Of a stretch of DNA of 64,000 nt, positions 1 to 10,898 are shown piece after piece. Positions within the stretch are counted from its first letter, which is position 1, and every line of letters starts with the position of its first letter. The stretch comes from Paralichthys olivaceus. Its lineage: Eukaryota; Chordata; Actinopteri; Pleuronectiformes; Paralichthyidae. A model generated the notes under the pieces. The model worked only from the letters and a program-made list of their open reading frames with translations, ran no database searches and was not told the DNA's origin. The stretch covers positions 5,268,001 through 5,332,000 of the forward strand of contig NC_091115.1 of NCBI RefSeq assembly GCF_024713975.1, in the 5' to 3' direction. The translations under genes and the position numbers were made by a program.

Positions 1-644
1 ATATAGTCAACTGATCCTATACAAATGATATTGTCTGGTTTGATGGACCCACCTTTATTTGTGGCAGCATAAAGTGCACAACCCCACATTCAACCTAAAT
101 GTTCTGCACACGCATTAAATGTAAATTGCATCTGTATTATTTGAAAGTGTTGCCCACCATACATACATATGGAAGGCTTGGAACAGGGGAGTAATTAGTT
201 AGATTGATTTGGAAAAGTAAAAGTATAGAATAGAAAAGCAACTGTATAAAATATATGAAGCAGGAGCTTTGTTGCAGGATCTAACATTTGAAAATGTAAA
301 TATGTATGATCCAAAAAACACACAAATACATACTGTTCCTGTTACCAAACGAACTAACTAACTAACCATTTGTTCCACATCTGCTCTGTAATCACCACTA
401 GAATCCATTGCATACGAGGAAGAGAGTAAAAATCTCACCTTGAAGTATAAAAAGAAGTTTCTTAAAAAGTAAAAAAATTGCTCAACATTTTTCTGAAATG
501 CTGTAAAGTCTCAAATGTAATTTATTGCTTGACAAGCTGGTATTTTCCTGCACCGTCGAAATACGACGAGAACATATGAATGCGGAAATTAAATGACAAA
601 AGTAAATATCTGAATGAAGACACCAATAAAAAAACCCTTTCGAA
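1..644. other. AT-rich intergenic DNA
   Basis: I see no gene or long open frame here. The sequence is AT-rich. The similar A-rich stretch at about 755-870 repeats short runs of the kind ATATAAAATGAAATAGAA and lies inside the neighbouring LINE's 3' region. Confidence 0.6.
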
Positions 645-2240
645 ATAGGGTTCAAGGTTCAAGGATTATATGGTCATATGCACAATAACATTTAACAGTT
701 GCTGGCAATGAAATGCTTCAGTCCCAGGCCCCCTTTTAGACATGCTCTGAATTTATGAAAATAAAAAATTAAAATAGAATATAAAATATATAAAATGAAA
801 TAGAACTAAAAATATATAAAATGAAATAGAACAAAAATATATAAAATTAAATAGAATATAAAAATAAAAAATACCAATACAAAAGTAGTACAAATCTTGT
901 GCAAATATTGTAAAGTGCAGAGAGATGAATTATGACAGATGGGAGGAGTTTAAAAGTCTTATGGCCTGCGGGATGAAACTGTCCCTGAGCCTGGTGGTGC
1001 AGGCCCGGATGCTGCGGTACCGGCGGCCAGATGGCAGCAGACAGAACAGTCTATGGTTTGGGTAGTAGGGGTCTTTAATGACCCGGTTGCTCTTCTTCCT
1101 ACACCGCTGGGTGAAAGGGTCCTCCATGGTTGGCAGCTCTGTCCTGGTGATGTGCTGAGCAGACTTCACCACCCTCTGTAAAGCCTTACGGTTCAGGGCG
1201 GTGCAGCTGCCATACCAGGCGGTGATGCAGCCAGTCAGGATACTCTCAATGGTGCACCTGTAGAAGTTGCAGAGAATCCTGAGGTCCATGTTGAGCCTCC
1301 GCAGCCTGCTGAGATAGAAGAGCCGCTGTCTGGCAGTCTTTGTGATGGAGTGTGTGTGTTGAGTCCATGTCAGGTCATCCGAGGCTGCTGACTCTCTCCA
1401 CCATAGTCCCATTGATTGATAGGAGGGCGTGTTTAACTCCCTGTCTCTTCCTGTAGTCCAAGATCAGCTCCTTAGTTTTGCTGATATTGAGATGAAGGTT
1501 GTTGTCCTGGCACCAAGATGACAGGGCTCTGACCTCCTCTCTGAAGGCCATCTCATCGTCGCCGGTGATCACGCCTATGTTATCCGCAAATTTAATGATG
1601 GTGTTGGAGCTGTGGGTGGCCATGCAGTCTTACATGAACAGGGAGTACAGGAGAGGGTGAGCACGAAGCCCTGGGGGGGCCGGTGCTGAGAGTCAGGGTG
1701 GAGGATGTCGTGTTACCTATCCGCACTGCCTGGGGTCTGCCCGTCAGAAAGTTCAGTATCCAGTCACAGAGGGCGGTGTTGAGCACATGGTCTCTGAGCT
1801 TGGTGACGAGCTTCAGGGGCATGATGGTATTGATCGCTGAACTATAGTCAATGAACAGCATTCTCACATATGTGTCCTTCTGCTCCAGGTGGGCGAGGAC
1901 AGAATGAAGGGTGAGTGAGATGGCATCTGCAGTTGACCTATTTGGCCTATAGACAAACTGCAGTGGGTTCATTGAGTCAGGGAGGGAGGAGGTGATAAAG
2001 GATTTGACTCACAGCTCAAAGAACTTCATGATGGTGGAGGTGAGTGCTACTGGGCGGTAGTCGTTCAGGCAGAGAGTTTTGTTTGTCTTGGGAACAGGGA
2101 CAATGATGGTTTCCTTGAAACATGTGGAGACTACAGACTGGAGAAGTGACAGGTTGAAGCTGTCCGTGAACACATCTGCCATGGATATTACAGGTGGGCA
2201 GCGGTCCTCCTGGGCCTCTTGTACCTCCACAGCCAAATAT
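645..2240 (-). mobile_element. 5'-truncated L2/Rex-type LINE, inactive
   Basis: This is a minus-strand fragment of a non-LTR retrotransposon of the CR1/L2/Rex1 group. From 2236 down to 930 the three frames successively encode recognisable reverse-transcriptase pieces: a NDYRPVALTS block, a [10 protein letters not shown]-like block followed by [13 protein letters not shown], then KFADNIGV, where the family has FADD, and a C-terminal block ending GRRYRSIRACTTRLRDSF. The catalytic FADD being FADN, together with frame changes around 1620 and 1400, shows that it is dead. The 3' end carries the TTCAAGG tail repeat at 651-665, typical of these fish elements. No endonuclease domain is present, so the copy is 5'-truncated. 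The exact clade is uncertain. Confidence 0.85.
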
Positions 2241-4281
2241 CACTGCTGGTCTTTCTTTTGTAGTCAGAAATGGTTTCTAGTCCTAGGCTTGGCTTGTTAG
2301 CTTAGCTCCGCTAACCTCCAGGCAAGATGCCAGCAGGGAGTTATTAAACTGACATGAACTGGTCCACAGAGAGAAGCGTTAAGAGTTTATGGTGGTATAT
2401 CTTTTAAACTGAAGGCACTGTGTGTTTGGAGAATAAGCTCCACCAGATTAGATATCTAAGGTTATGTAAAGTTGTTTAGCTGACCCACCTATTTGGCTTG
2501 ACTACGTTACTGAGTAACTTCAGTATTAATGTTTTGTTAGATTATTGTTTCAGAAACAACATTAGTGCAGCTGCTGCAGTGTGAAACTTGTTGAGCTGGA
2601 CTTGATTTATTACCACAATAATTAATATTACTAAAAACCTTGATTATCATACTGCAGGAACAGATTTACTGTGATCAACTGAAACGTGAACTTGTCAGAC
2701 TTTACTGACTGTCATTGGAGTGTCAATTAAGTGAACATGCAGAATGTCGGTGACTCAGATAACCTGCACCCATGGATGTCCTACATGAGACAGAACTAGA
2801 CTCCAACAAGACTGAACACTGAGTCACCACTTCTGCACTGACTCCAGGTACAGACCTGTTTTTATAACTTACTAACAATAAAAGCAAAGTATTGCACATA
2901 ATACATGATGCATTACATAATATATGCAATACTTTTAATGTGGAAGAACTCCATACTGAACATTCATTGTCTTGGTAGTACAGTGTTTAATCCCAAACCA
3001 TATTCAGATACATAGTTGAATATCCAGAGAATATAAGGACACAAACATTGTTTGAAAGTAACACTTATCTTTGCAATAATGCCATACTTTTGTGTTTCCT
3101 GTCATTTTATTAGGGAAGGACGAACCTGAGGGACACAGCTGTGCTGAGTGTGTTCTGTCTCTTATGGCAAAAAAGAAAAGAAAACCCTGTTTTTATCTAA
3201 AGTTTATCAAATCAGAAAGTAAAAGATGAACATTGTTGTGATAACTGTTACTATATTCTTCATGACACTTTGCAATGACTGCCAAATCTGAGCAGTTGCA
3301 GGTCATGTTTAGTTGAGGGAGGAACACATGAAGTGTTGTGCAGATGAAGCGTGTGCAGGTCGGCCTCATGTTGACCAGCCTGAAGCTGCCGAGCTCCAGT
3401 AGATTCTGAGGACATCAGGTGCTGCAGTGCTTCCTGACATGAAATGAAACAAGTCATGATAAAGGATGTTTTATCCTGAAATCATTGTCACATCTGTAGA
3501 CAATAAGGAACATATAAGAGCAACACTTAAGATTATTTACAGATACTGTACAATACAATAATTACAATACTTTTGACACATGTGATATCAGCTGTGTTAA
3601 GAAGCCAAGACTGGTACTTACAGTTCATTCTGTGTTCAGCAGGTGGAAGCACCACAGATTTCAGCCAAACTGATGTACTAAAAGAAAAACACATTGTACA
3701 AATATATAAAATGTCTTTCTACCTCATCTGTAATATTCAAGGTGATAATCTCTCACAGTGCTGTTGATAACAGTCCACATCACATCCCTCAACTTCTCTC
3801 AGAGTGAAAACAGATAAATATATAATAAATATGAGCACTGTTTACAACAGTGGTGTGTGGAGATTAAAATCACATCTTAACTGTCATATAATTACACATC
3901 TGCACTGAGTCTAATTCACTGTGAATTCCATAACAGGCTAAAAAAAACGAGGTTGTAATAGTAATGGTGGTTCTACGAGTCTGTATCAGAACATTTGTGA
4001 AACATAGTTACTGTCACATGCAATTTACACATGTAGCTTATTAATGTTAGCTTTTTAAAATTACAATCAAGTGACAACACACAACTCTTTACTGCAGATG
4101 TGAAAACTTAGTATGAGGTAGTTAAATTGCGTCAAACTGTTCATTAGACATGTTCAATAAACGGTAAATTACCACGATAACATTAAAAACCACTTGAGGC
4201 ATGTAAGCGTATGTAGTATGATCATGATAATGGATGAATCAATAGGTTTTGTTGTTGTTGTTTAGTTTCAGGGTAACTTAC
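2241..4281. other. intergenic, no supported gene
   Basis: Only short scattered open frames (under 80 codons) occur. None shows a recognisable domain or a coherent splice chain. If the splice donor at 4282 is real, part of this stretch would be an intron or exons of an untranslated transcript. Confidence 0.5.
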
Positions 4282-4420
4282 CTCTGTTCGGTTCGTTGTT
4301 ACGACCGCGACCATCCCGGAGCAACAACACGGCAGCGCTAGCCGGTTAGCAGTAGCGGGTAGCATGTAGCCTAGCTCCTTAGCCTGAGCTAACCCGGTAA
4401 CGATGAGCTCTGTGGGCGTG
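4282..4420 (-). other. candidate noncoding first exon with strong splice donor
   Basis: Read on the minus strand, this CpG-containing stretch ends in CAGAG followed by GTAAGTT, a near-ideal splice donor (exon end 4282). It is richer in CG than its AT-rich surroundings, as expected of a promoter or first exon. I cannot find a coding exon downstream (lower coordinates), so a long noncoding RNA or an untranslated exon is possible. It may equally be chance. Confidence 0.25.
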
Positions 4421-4439
4421 GCTCAGTTGTCAGAGGACA

Positions 4440-4680
4440 AAAATACAATAACCATGACAGGGATGAACACAGGAGAAGCACAGGGTGGAACACAGAGGAA
4501 CGCAGAAGGGAACACGAGAGGAAAAAAGGGTGAAACAAAGAAAGAGAAACACAGAGATGAACACAGGAAGGCACACATGAGAACATTAAGAGGAACACAG
4601 AGATGAGACACAAGCGAGGGACACAGAGGGGACATAGAACAAACCTAAGACATGAATTCAAAACGTAACAAAAACACAAT
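4440..4680. repeat. purine-rich low-complexity tract
   Basis: The plus strand is almost all A and G, with irregular repeats of GAACACAGAG-like words. The open frames on both strands here come from this composition. Confidence 0.6.
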
Positions 4681-4769
4681 TTAAACTAGAACTGAAAAAA
4701 CTCTTTATAAAAGAGGACAAAATACCATAACCCTGACATATTCAAGAATTACTTCCAACCAAATTCACA

Positions 4770-5478
4770 GTCCATGTTGACTCGTCAATCTTCACATCTT
4801 CATCCTGCTATTGATTCCTCACTAGTAGAGGTCAAATTTCATCTAGATTTAGGAGCTAAATTATGGGATGGCTTTTCACAGGTGTCAAAGAACTGTTGTT
4901 CAATAACATGCTACAAAAGATGCTTAAAAGATCATTTAACACTGTTCCTCTTTTAGTATTGTTGTCTGGAGATTTGATTTGTTTGGGAATGTTGTATATT
5001 GCTCAGGAGTCAATGCATGTGTATACAATCTCACCTCACCACAACACAGCATCACACTGAGATCTGAATCTGAATCCCTCTGCACACCTCTGTCCAATTA
5101 TGATCTACCGTCACTTGGACTCAGAGATGAACTGGTTACATCTCAGAGTAAGATTATGTAGATGGAGAATGCACTGAGTGGTGGAGGCATCCAACCGCAG
5201 TGCAGTATTTCTAGATTGTTTCATATAATGTCAAATAAATTGTTTGTGTATATATACATATATACTGGCGATACTACTCTTACTACTCCTTCTTTATTAA
5301 TAAACTATGACTGTGTGCCAGTTAGACTGCATGAACAGGAGAACCCTGAACTGAAACAGCTAAATGAAATTCAGCCATTATTTATTTAAATTTTATTTAT
5401 TATTCATTTATACTATTATTTGTACTATATCAGTACTTTTCCTATACTGTGATGTCTCAAAAAGGCCACTACATGGGA
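4770..5478. other. intergenic; possible LINE tail fragment at about 4774-4956
   Basis: The plus-strand frame at 4774-4956 contains GAKLWDGF and, later, CYKRCLKDHL. This loosely resembles the C-terminal tail of many fish LINE polyproteins (KLWNSLP... FKxxLKxxL). The match is short and weak. The rest, up to the start of the tandem array, has no feature I can support. Confidence 0.25.
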
Positions 5479-6114
5479 GCACAGTCTCTACTATTAGCAA
5501 TATATGTTGCACTACTAAAGGTGCTCTATATGGCACAATTGGAGGATCCATCCAACTACTGGCCTACTTTTAATACTACCACTACTACTTCTTATTTCCC
5601 AGTTAGCCAGCCTCCACAACACCAGGGCCTTAAAAATGAGGTCGCCAAATTTAATCCAGTCATCATTATTTTTGTTATACTGTATGTGAATGCATCTTTC
5701 CTACTGTGGCATATTCAAATATTCAAATGGCCACTAGATAGCCCCAGAGTCTTTACTACTGTGTTGGCAAAGACTCACTGAGCTCAATATCTCACAATCT
5801 ATCTGTATTCAATTGGTTGTTCATGTGTCTGAAATATTATACTGCACAGTTCTAAAAGTGTACGTCTTAGGAAGTTGAAGTTTAATGCTGTTTTAAAAAG
5901 AGCACTTAACACGTATTTCTGCCAGACAATTATGGTTCTTGTTTAGACTTTTAACAAATTTAGTTTTCCCATAAAAGATTATAGTTAATAACAAAAATTC
6001 AATAGAGACACACAATTGCACATTTTCCAGGATTTATTGTTGTTCTTGTTAGGCCTTACAAGAGTTAAGGAAAGAAGTTTACATACAACAATGAGAGAAT
6101 CTATTTAAAGGAGA

Positions 6115-6240
6115 CTGTTGGCGATGTAGAGTTCCTCCATGGCCCAGACCTCACCCTTCTACCAAGTTTCAATACAACTGTTTCACTAGTTTTTGCATAA
6201 CCATTCAAACAGACAAACAAACAGCAATGAAAACCTAACC
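6115..6240 (-). repeat. same dispersed repeat family in the 3' UTR, unit 1 (also near 9481, 13547 and 17617)
   Basis: Read on the minus strand, ATGCAAAAACTAGTGAAACA followed by a GGTAGAAGGGTGAGGTCTGG-like stretch matches the family at 8503. It lies inside the predicted 3' UTR of each fucosyltransferase gene. Each of units 1-3 thus carries two oppositely oriented copies of the family. Confidence 0.55.
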
Positions 6241-6353
6241 TCCATAAAAAACACCGGTTGATATTATGATTCCTTCACCCAAAAAGTTCCCTTCAGGCCA
6301 TTGTCATCAGTGAACTAAACTAAAACATAATTGGATCAATGCTCTTTTTTGTA

Positions 6354-7523
6354 CTATGTATCCCAGAACCAATGAGTAAGAGAATGACAAGCATGGTGTC
6401 CTCTGTTTTTTTGTAAGTAACGACAAGTTTTGCAGGCATGTTCCGTTCCATAATAAAAGTGTTGAATTCTATACCTCTTTTTCCAATCAAAGAATGTCAT
6501 ATATTCAGCAGTATTCTGTTCAAGGTGAAGGAGTCTCTCTGCCAGCTCCTTTGGAGTGGGAAAGTCATCGACATGAATGAAAGCGTCGCCTGGGACTTGG
6601 TCTTCGTAGTTTCTTCTCGTTGTGCCCAGAACTACGGGTACAGTTCCCAGTTTCATTGGCCTGAATAACTTCTCTGTGATATAATCTGTGTGTTGAGAGT
6701 TTTCAAAGGCGAGATAGAATTTACAACTTGAGACAATGCTAGTATAGCTTTCAGCATCTACATGTTTGCCAAAAGCCTTCCCATAAGTTTCTATGTGGAT
6801 GTGTTCTTTCAGTTCGTTGTAGTACTGAACTCTTTTGAGCCCCTCATGCCAGTTGCTCACAATCCAACAAACCAACTTGTCCTTGGTTGGCAGCTGGAAA
6901 CTCTCCACCTCAGATGTATGTGGCTCCAAAAACCCATAACGCACTGGGATATGTGAATCTAAGCGATAACAGGATGTCACGTTGAACAAGTTATCAAGTC
7001 CAGGTAATTTTTTGCAGTTTGGAGGTGGCTCCATGTTTAACCACACCCATTTCTGAAACCAGGGACGTGGCTCACTTGGCATGTTTTCCAGATTTTCGTA
7101 AATGTTCACGTGGTGGAAGAGAACCCCGTGGGCTTCGTGGTAAAGAGACTTGTCATCAGTCAAGCGGCATCCTTTATAATTTACCGTATCGCAGGTGAGA
7201 TCGTATTTTTCGTTAAATGGCCACATCCAAATCAACAGGAGAGTGTCGGGCTCAGCCTCCACCTCCATATCCTGGATCTTCTGGGGACCATCGGTAGGTG
7301 CTTCCTCGTGCTGCTCCGAGGAACGGTTTTGGTTTGAGCCCTGGGTCTCAGCCTCCACAGGACACACACAAGAATGATTTCCTCTCTTCAGATAAACACT
7401 GAAATCAGGGAACTTGTTTTCAAACTTGTAGTATGTTAAAAAAATGACCAAGAAACACACCAACAGTACGCAGCCAAAGGCAATTTGGCGCGGACGAGTC
7501 ATCTGGCAGCTCGCCAAGGACAT
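6354..7523 (-). CDS. fut9-like: alpha-1,3-fucosyltransferase (FUT9-like), copy 1
   Basis: A single-exon GT10 glycosyltransferase of 389 residues. The family transfers fucose from GDP-fucose to N-acetyllactosamine in the Golgi, making Lewis x-type glycans. It has a type II layout: short cytoplasmic tail, membrane anchor at about 13-31 (FGCVLLVCFLVIFLTYY), a stem with NHS and NRS sequons, then the catalytic domain from about residue 93. GT10 hallmarks are LVCWIVSNW, YYNEL, CKFYLAFENS, DYITEKLF and a C-terminal CKTC pair, as in human FUT9. A polypyrimidine-AG acceptor lies 9 nt before the ATG (exon start 7532). A donor at 8007 ends an upstream untranslated exon. A poly(A) signal is at 6033-6038. 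Relative to copies 2 and 3 it lacks three stem residues, as does copy 4. FUT9 against another FUT3-7/9 member cannot be settled by eye. Confidence 0.93.
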   Translation of the reverse strand: MSLASCQMTRPRQIAFGCVLLVCFLVIFLTYYKFENKFPDFSVYLKRGNHSCVCPVEAETQGSNQNRSSEQHEEAPTDGPQKIQDMEVEAEPDTLLLIWMWPFNEKYDLTCDTVNYKGCRLTDDKSLYHEAHGVLFHHVNIYENLENMPSEPRPWFQKWVWLNMEPPPNCKKLPGLDNLFNVTSCYRLDSHIPVRYGFLEPHTSEVESFQLPTKDKLVCWIVSNWHEGLKRVQYYNELKEHIHIETYGKAFGKHVDAESYTSIVSSCKFYLAFENSQHTDYITEKLFRPMKLGTVPVVLGTTRRNYEDQVPGDAFIHVDDFPTPKELAERLLHLEQNTAEYMTFFDWKKRYRIQHFYYGTEHACKTCRYLQKNRGHHACHSLTHWFWDT

Positions 7524-7841
7524 GGTTCACGTCTGGAGAGACAAAAGATCTGGTTATTGAAGACAGAACATTTGATTTGAAAGAAGTTGTTTTCTATGTT
7601 TTTATCTGTACACACATGTTGTTACTACAGCTTGATTTGGAGCCCACAAATCAGTTGATATAATAACATTTTATTTCCATTTCTAAAACTGCCTTTAACA
7701 GTTTCAGCTTTTCCTTCTGAAACTGTAAACATGACCTGCGGTAATTGTAAGGCCACTTGGTGATGTTAATGGACATTTTGTTGATCAAAAGATGTGTGGC
7801 TTCATGAGTAAGATGAAGAACCTTACAGATATTTTTTTTTT

Positions 7842-7969
7842 TCTAGGGTAAAGAAAACAACAATTTATACAATTTAGATGAAACGAACTAGTGAAAACAT
7901 CATGAGGATTATTCTACATTAAATTTCTGCCAATAGATCCCTTTCACCGAAATCTTACACACTGGACCT
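7842..7969. mobile_element. remnant of the TTAA MITE, unit 1
   Basis: Only the right 128 bp or so survive. A deletion of about 700 bp removed the left part together with adjacent intron sequence. The join lies in a T-rich run (ATATTTTTTT...CTAGGG), suggesting microhomology. The right target duplication is intact TTAA (7970-7973), unlike units 2 and 3. Confidence 0.8.
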
Positions 7970-8346
7970 TTAAGGTAAAGCCATAAACTTGAAGCAACAG
8001 TCTCACCTTGATGTAGAAAAGCACAGGTAGATCCAAATGACTGATGTCTCTCTCTCTGGTTACAAGTCTTGTTTGTGCTTTTGTCTGGAGATCTGGTTTG
8101 TCAGTCTAATAGGAATTTCAGTAATGCTGTTTGATCACTATCACAGGGTTTGATGGCAGTGCCCACATTTGAAACCAGAGACCAGCTCGACTCAGAGCAC
8201 GTCAGGTAAGTGTTTTCCCACCTGAACATGGCCACTACATAATGTATTGACAACAAAGGACAAGATCTACTTCAAGTGATTCAGAAAATTACTTCAATCT
8301 TAAGGGGCAGAACCAGCGTATGATGAGGGTTTGTGCGCTTCACTAA

Positions 8347-8392
8347 GTAGATGATAGATAGATGAACTTTATTGATCCCAGTGGGAAAATTG
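8347..8392 (+). repeat. GATA/ACTTTATTGATCCC repeat tail, unit 1 (also 12413-12458 and 16483-16528)
   Basis: TAGATGATAGATAGATGAAC followed by TTTATTGATCCCAGTGGG is the common 3' tail of a teleost retroposon. It sits at the same place in units 1-3 and so predates their duplication. Unit 4's diverged upstream region lacks it. Confidence 0.6.
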
Positions 8393-8502
8393 TTGTGACT
8401 GACTTAGGTCGACAGGTTAAACAGGTTCCCAGCCTCTCCCTCAGTCAATCATATCTCACTACTGACTTTCAGTGATTTTTCCCGTGTCACAACAAGATGC
8501 AA

Positions 8503-8820
8503 TTATTTTTGTTTGGTGGTTGGTTTGTAGAATAACACAAAAACTACTGGATGGATTCCTACGACACTTAATGGAAGAATGGGACATGGGCCAAGAAGAA
8601 CCCATTCAATTTTGGCATGGAGCTGAAGAAAGTGGCAGATCAGGAATGTTTCTTTTATCCCTGTCTTTAACATTTTCAGGATGTCTTCGGACACTTCCAC
8701 AGATTTCCCAGGGATAATGCGTAGACATGATGAAAACAATTCCGGCATATTTAGGAGACTGATATATTTGTGTGCAAGTTGGTGTGGCTCCAAATAAAAA
8801 AGAGGATCTAGTGAATTTAA
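8503..8820 (+). repeat. teleost dispersed repeat, unit 1 (also 12569-12886 and 16639-16956)
   Basis: The core ACAAAAACTACTGGATGGAT ... GGGACATGGGCCAAGAAGAA belongs to a very abundant fish repeat. The frame it leaves open (DGFLRHLMEEWDMGQEEPI) is a by-product and not a gene. The outer limits are uncertain. Confidence 0.65.
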
Positions 8821-9719
8821 ATGTGGTGTCCTAGGGAGACCATTGCACAGTCTCTACTATTAGCAATATATGTTGCACTACTAAAGGTGCTCTATATGGC
8901 ACAATTGGAGGATCCATCCAACTACTGGCCTACTTTTAATACTACCACTACTACGTCTTATTTCCCAGTTAGCCAGCCTCCACAACACCAGGGCCTTAAA
9001 AATGAGGTCGCCAAATTTAATCCAGTCATCATTATTTTTGTTATACTGTATGTGAATGGATCTTTCCTACTGTGGCATATTCAAATATTCAAATGGCCAC
9101 TAGACAGCCCCAGAGTCTTTACTACTGTATTGGCAAAGACTCACTGAGCTCAATATCTCACAATCTATCTGTATTCAATTGGTTGTTCATGTGTCTGAAA
9201 TATCATACTGCACAGTTCTAAAAGTGTACGTCTTAGGAAGTTGAAGTTTAATGCTGTTTTAAAAAGAGCACTTAACACGTATTTCTGCCAGACAATTATG
9301 GTTCTTGTTTAGAGCTTTAACAAATTTAGTTTTCCCATAAAAGATTATAGTTAATAACAAAAATTCAAGAGAGACACACAATTGCACATTTTCCAGGATT
9401 TATTGTTGTTCTTGTTAGGCCTTACAAGAGTTAAGGAAAGAAGTTTACATACAACAATGAGAGAATCTATTTAAAGGAGACTGTTGGCGATGTAGAGTTC
9501 CTCCATGGCCCAGACCTCACCCTTCTACCAAGTTTCAATACAACTGTTTCAGTAGTTTTTGCATAACCATTCAAACAGACAAACAAACAGCAATGAAAAC
9601 CTAACCTCCATAAAAAACACCGGTTGATATTACGATTCCTTCACCCAAAAAGTTCCCTTCAGGCCATTGTCATCAGTGAACTAAACTAAAACATAATTGG
9701 ATCAATGCTCTTTTTTGTA

Positions 9720-10898
9720 CTATGTATCCCAGAACCAATGAGTAAGAGAATGACAAGCATGGTGTCTTCTGTTTTTTTGTAAGTAACGACAAGTTTTGCA
9801 GGCATGTTCCGTTCCATGATAAAAGTGTTGAATTCTATACCTCTTTTTCCAATCAAAGAATGTCATATATTCAGCAGTATTCTGTTCAAGGTGAAGGAGT
9901 CTCTCTGCCAGCTCCTTTGGAGTGGGAAAGTCATCGACATGAATGAAAGCGTCGCCTGGGACTTGGTCTTCGTAGTTTCTTCTCGTTGTGCCCAGAGCTA
10001 CGGGTACAGCTCCCAGTTTCATGGGAGTGAATAACTTCTCTGTGATATAATCTGTGTGTTGAGAGTTTTCAAAGGCGAGATAGAATTTACAACTTGAGAC
10101 AATGCTAGCATAGCTTTCATCATCTACATGTTTGCCAAAAGCCTTCCCATAAGTTTCTATGTGGATGTGTTCTTTCAGTTCGTTGTAGTACTGAACTCTT
10201 TTGAGCCCCTCATGCCAGTTGCTCACAATCCAACAAACCAACTTGTCCTTGGTTGGCAGCTGGAAACTCTCCACCTCAGATGTATGTGGCTCCAAAAACC
10301 CATAATGCACTGGGATATGTGAATCTAAGCGATAACAGGATGTCACGTTGAACAAGTTATCAAGTCCAGGTAATTTTTTGCAGTTTGGAGGTGGCTCCAA
10401 GTTTAACCACACCCATTTCTGAAACCAGGGACGTGGCTCACTTGGCATGTTTTCCAGATTTTCGTCAATGTCCCAGTGGTGGAAGAGAACCCCGTGGGCT
10501 TTGTGGTAAAGAGACTTGTCATCAGTCAAGCGGCATCCTTTATAATTTACCGTATCGCAAGTGAGATCGTATTTTTCGTTAAATGGCCACATCCAAATCA
10601 ACAGGAGAGTGTCGGGCTCAGCCTCCACCTCCACATCCTGGATCTTCTGGGGACCATCGGTAGGTGCTTCCTCGTGCTGCTCCGAGGAACGGTTTTGGTT
10701 TGAGCCCTGGGTCTGTGCCTCCACAGGATACACACAAGAATGATTTCCTCTCTTCAGATAAACACTGAAATCATCGCCAGGGAACTTGTTTTCAAGTGTG
10801 TAGTAGTATGTTAAAAAAATGACCAGGAAACACAACAACAGTACGCAGCCGAAGGCAATATGGCGCGGACGAGTCATCTGGCAGCTCGCGAAGGACAT
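9720..10898 (-). CDS. fut9-like: alpha-1,3-fucosyltransferase (FUT9-like), copy 2
   Basis: This is an intact 392-residue GT10 enzyme with the same membrane anchor, sequons, DYITEKLF motif and CKTC pair as copy 1. The stem reads YYYTLENKFPGDDF, three residues longer than copies 1 and 4, and the loop after DYITEKLF is TPMKLGAVPVALG instead of RPMKLGTVPVVLG. The coding exon starts at 10907 behind an AG acceptor. The untranslated upstream exon ends at 12073 (donor GTGAG), leaving an intron of about 1.17 kb that contains a complete MITE. The poly(A) signal is at 9399-9404. Copy 2 is most similar to copy 3. Confidence 0.93.
   Translation of the reverse strand: MSFASCQMTRPRHIAFGCVLLLCFLVIFLTYYYTLENKFPGDDFSVYLKRGNHSCVYPVEAQTQGSNQNRSSEQHEEAPTDGPQKIQDVEVEAEPDTLLLIWMWPFNEKYDLTCDTVNYKGCRLTDDKSLYHKAHGVLFHHWDIDENLENMPSEPRPWFQKWVWLNLEPPPNCKKLPGLDNLFNVTSCYRLDSHIPVHYGFLEPHTSEVESFQLPTKDKLVCWIVSNWHEGLKRVQYYNELKEHIHIETYGKAFGKHVDDESYASIVSSCKFYLAFENSQHTDYITEKLFTPMKLGAVPVALGTTRRNYEDQVPGDAFIHVDDFPTPKELAERLLHLEQNTAEYMTFFDWKKRYRIQHFYHGTEHACKTCRYLQKNRRHHACHSLTHWFWDT

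Larger units (their letters stand above)
5479..8844. repeat. tandem array unit 1 (3,366 bp)
   Basis: This is the first of four head-to-tail units. The unit border is recognisable by GCACAGTCTCTACTATTAGC at 5479, 8845, 12911 and 16981. The unit contains one fucosyltransferase gene on the minus strand, its upstream exon and several shared repeat insertions. It is about 700 bp shorter than units 2 and 3 because of one deletion at about 7830-7846. Confidence 0.95.

Noticed and set aside
6438-7377. Plus-strand open frames of 60-76 codons inside each fucosyltransferase gene
   Set aside because: They are antisense shadows of the GT10 reading frame, repeated in each copy because the coding exon is conserved.
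8472-8793. Open frames of 81-109 codons on both strands between units
   Set aside because: They fall in an abundant fish dispersed repeat, and the same peptides recur in any genomic copy of it.
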